The translations under genes were made by a program, and so were the position numbers. This document shows positions 6,106-7,810 of a stretch of 7,810 bases of DNA, piece after piece. A model generated the notes under the pieces. The model was not told the origin of the DNA, ran no database searches, and saw only the letters and a program-made list of their open reading frames with translations. The DNA lies in assembly GCA_023393155.1 (NCBI GenBank), contig JAEWML010000012.1, positions 1 through 7,810 of the forward strand. The letters run 5' to 3'. This DNA is from Bacillota bacterium (lineage in GTDB: Bacteria; Bacillota; Clostridia; Oscillospirales; Oscillospiraceae). The stretch's first letter is position 1. The number at the start of each line of letters is the position of its first letter.

Positions 6106-6134
6106 ATTATACTCGACTTTTTCCGGACTGTAAA
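6106..6134 (-). promoter_or_regulatory. Sigma-A-type promoter of the ireB-family gene
   Basis: On the minus strand TTTACA (6129-6134) is followed after 17 bases by a perfect TATAAT (6106-6111). The transcript would start near 6099, about 25 bases before the start codon. This is the best promoter match in the window and implies constitutive expression independent of pheT. Confidence 0.85.
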
Positions 6135-6174
6135 GAGCAAAGAAGAACTTTGACGGAGATTTTGCGGCCCCGTC

Positions 6175-7810
6175 TCAGCGCAATGCCGCGTCCAGCTCGC
6201 TCTTTAGAAGGGCCAGAATTCCGGCCACCTCCGCGTCCGCCTCGGCGGCGGTGAGACTGCGGTCCTCCGCCCGGAAGGCCAGATTGAAAGCCACGCTCTT
6301 TTTGCCCGGAGCGATTCCCGTACCGGTGTACACATCGAACAGGGAAATCTCCTTCAAAAGGCCCTTGGAGCCTCTGCGGATGCACGCTTCCAGCGCGCCC
6401 ACAGTGACGGCCTTGCCGCACACCACCGCGATGTCCCGCGCCACGGCGGGGAAGCGGGGCAGGGCCTTGTACACGGGCTGGGCTCCCATGGCGGCAAACA
6501 GCGCGTCAAACCGCAGCTCGGCGGCGTACAGCGCGCAGTCCACGCCGTAGTTCACCGCAACGTCCGGGTGAATCTGGCCCAGAACGCCAAGGGATTCCCC
6601 GTTCAGCAGGACCTTTGCGCAGCGGCCGGGATGGTAGGAGGGATTGCCTGTTTCCGCCTCGAACACCGCGCCGTCAATGCGCAGGCCCTCCAGCACCGTT
6701 TCCACCGCCCCCTTTACGGAGAAGAAGTCCACCTCGGGGCCAAAGGCGCCGAGAGACAGAATCTTCGGCTCCTCCGCCACGCCGTTTGCATCCGGGCCGG
6801 TTTTCTTGGGGAAGTAGGTGCGGCCCAACTCGTAGAGGTATGCCGCCTTGTTGCGGAAGTTGTAGTTCCGGGCCAGAATTTCCAGCATGGAGGGAAGCGT
6901 GGTGGTGCGCATGATGGAGGTGTCTTCCCCCAGCGGATTCAGGATTTTCAAAGAGCTGCGCAGAGGGGAGTCCGCGGGGAGCTTAATTTTGTCATAATAG
7001 GAGGGGCTGATGAAGGAGTAGGTGATAATCTCATCATACCCCAAGGACCGGCACAGTGCGCCGACGCTCCGCTCTGCCAGCTGGACGGGGGTGTAGCCGC
7101 CGCCGTGGGCGGACGCGCCGCCGGACAGGGTGACGGGGATGTTGTTGTACCCGTGGAAGCGGGCCACCTCTTCAGCCAAGTCCGCCATGCCCTCCACGTC
7201 GCTCCGCCAGGAGGGAACGGTGACTTTGTCGCCGTCCAGTTTAAAATCCAGCGTTTCTAAAATGGCGCGCATCTCGCTTTCGGCAACGTTTGTGCCAAGT
7301 AACGCGTTGATCCGCTCCGGCTCCAGCTTCAAAACGGTGGGGGCGGAATCCTTGGCAATCACGTCCATCACGCCGTCCACCACTTCGCCCGCGCCCAGCA
7401 GCTCCACCAGCTCGCAGGCACGCTGCACCGCTTTCATGGTGTTCATGGCGTCCAGACCCTTTTCATAGCGGGCGGAGGCCTCGGACCGCATATTCAGCGC
7501 CACGGCGGTGCGGCGGACGGAGGCTCCGTTGAAGTTTGCGGATTCAAACAAAACCTGCGCGGTGTCGCCCACAATCTCGCTGTTTGCCCCGCCCATCACG
7601 CCGGCCACGCAAACGGGCTTTTTCTCGTCGCAGATGCACAGCATACTGGGTGTCAGCTTGCGGACGTTTCCGTCCAGCGTCTGAATCGTCTCCCCCTCCC
7701 GGGCGGTGCGGACAATAATCCTTCCGCCCTCCACGCAGGAGAAGTCAAAGGCGTGCATGGGCTGGCCATATTCCAGCATGACATAGTTGGTGATATCCAC
7801 GATGTTGTTG
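6175..7810 (-). CDS. pheT: Phenylalanine--tRNA ligase beta subunit, C-terminal two thirds
   Basis: With the alpha subunit this protein forms the heterotetramer that charges tRNA-Phe. The frame is open to the right window edge, where codons for Asn-Asn-Ile precede VDITNYV, so the N-terminal tRNA-binding region and start are missing. About 544 of the usual roughly 800 residues are visible. Counting Val of VDITNYV (7800) as residue 1, the B3/B4 editing domain covers about 1-150 ([31 protein letters not shown] at 106-117). The B5 domain follows at about 155-222 ([21 protein letters not shown]). The synthetase-like core runs about 235-440 ([28 protein letters not shown]). The C-terminal FDX-ACB domain, which binds the tRNA anticodon region, covers about 448-541 ([13 protein letters not shown] ... 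[20 protein letters not shown]). There is no frameshift. pheS should lie upstream, beyond the right edge. No convincing terminator follows the stop. Confidence 0.98.
   Translation of the reverse strand, partial: NNIVDITNYVMLEYGQPMHAFDFSCVEGGRIIVRTAREGETIQTLDGNVRKLTPSMLCICDEKKPVCVAGVMGGANSEIVGDTAQVLFESANFNGASVRRTAVALNMRSEASARYEKGLDAMNTMKAVQRACELVELLGAGEVVDGVMDVIAKDSAPTVLKLEPERINALLGTNVAESEMRAILETLDFKLDGDKVTVPSWRSDVEGMADLAEEVARFHGYNNIPVTLSGGASAHGGGYTPVQLAERSVGALCRSLGYDEIITYSFISPSYYDKIKLPADSPLRSSLKILNPLGEDTSIMRTTTLPSMLEILARNYNFRNKAAYLYELGRTYFPKKTGPDANGVAEEPKILSLGAFGPEVDFFSVKGAVETVLEGLRIDGAVFEAETGNPSYHPGRCAKVLLNGESLGVLGQIHPDVAVNYGVDCALYAAELRFDALFAAMGAQPVYKALPRFPAVARDIAVVCGKAVTVGALEACIRRGSKGLLKEISLFDVYTGTGIAPGKKSVAFNLAFRAEDRSLTAAEADAEVAGILALLKSELDAALR

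Noticed and set aside
6568..7260. Plus-strand reading frame of 230 codons opposite pheT
   Set aside because: pheT is unambiguous on the minus strand. Long antisense frames are expected in GC-rich coding DNA.
1..7810. Mobile element or defence island
   Set aside because: No transposase, integrase, terminal repeats, att-like duplications or known defence proteins are visible. The XRE gene alone is not sufficient.

Overview
The window reads as a chromosome segment of an anaerobic gut-type Firmicute, most likely a clostridium of the Oscillospiraceae/Ruminococcaceae kind. This rests on the ireB-family gene, the histidine kinase/FtsX-type ABC transporter module, AGGAGG-type ribosome binding sites, sigma-A-like promoters and a moderately high GC content, highest in pheT. 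The assignment is an inference from gene content; no rRNA or other marker is present. No tRNA, rRNA, CRISPR array, IS element or phage gene was found.

Left part (1-4290, plus strand): the 3' end of a sensor histidine kinase gene, then an ABC-transporter ATPase and a large two-half FtsX/MacB-type permease. This is the familiar 'two-component system next to its transporter' module, usually linked to sensing and resisting antimicrobial peptides or other envelope-active compounds. The response regulator should lie just left of the window. The 114-base gap between kinase and ATPase holds two separate inverted repeats: a 24-base palindrome starting on the kinase stop codon, which is a good response-regulator operator candidate, and a 16-base-arm hairpin ending one base before the ATPase ribosome binding site. 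A bidirectional hairpin terminator closes the module.

Middle part (4291-5820): a small XRE-family repressor and a Mn-type superoxide dismutase, both on the minus strand. The AT-rich gap in front of the repressor contains the most striking regulatory architecture in the window. Two back-to-back promoters share one symmetric -35 (TTGACAA) and have identical -10 boxes, each embedded in a 9-base inverted repeat (ATTACAATA / TATTGTAAT). The plus-strand promoter has no obvious gene to drive and points into the 3' end of the SOD gene. A 52-residue CxxC-containing protein of unknown function follows on the plus strand and ends at a perfect 18-base-pair bidirectional terminator.

Right part (5821-7810, minus strand): an ireB-family regulatory phosphoprotein gene with its own near-consensus promoter, and upstream of it the 3' two thirds of pheT (phenylalanyl-tRNA synthetase beta subunit), cut by the window edge. 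These are housekeeping genes. The conjunction of transporter, regulator, SOD and housekeeping genes looks like neighbouring independent units rather than one system. I did not find convincing evidence of a wholly new multi-gene system; the most novel elements are regulatory.
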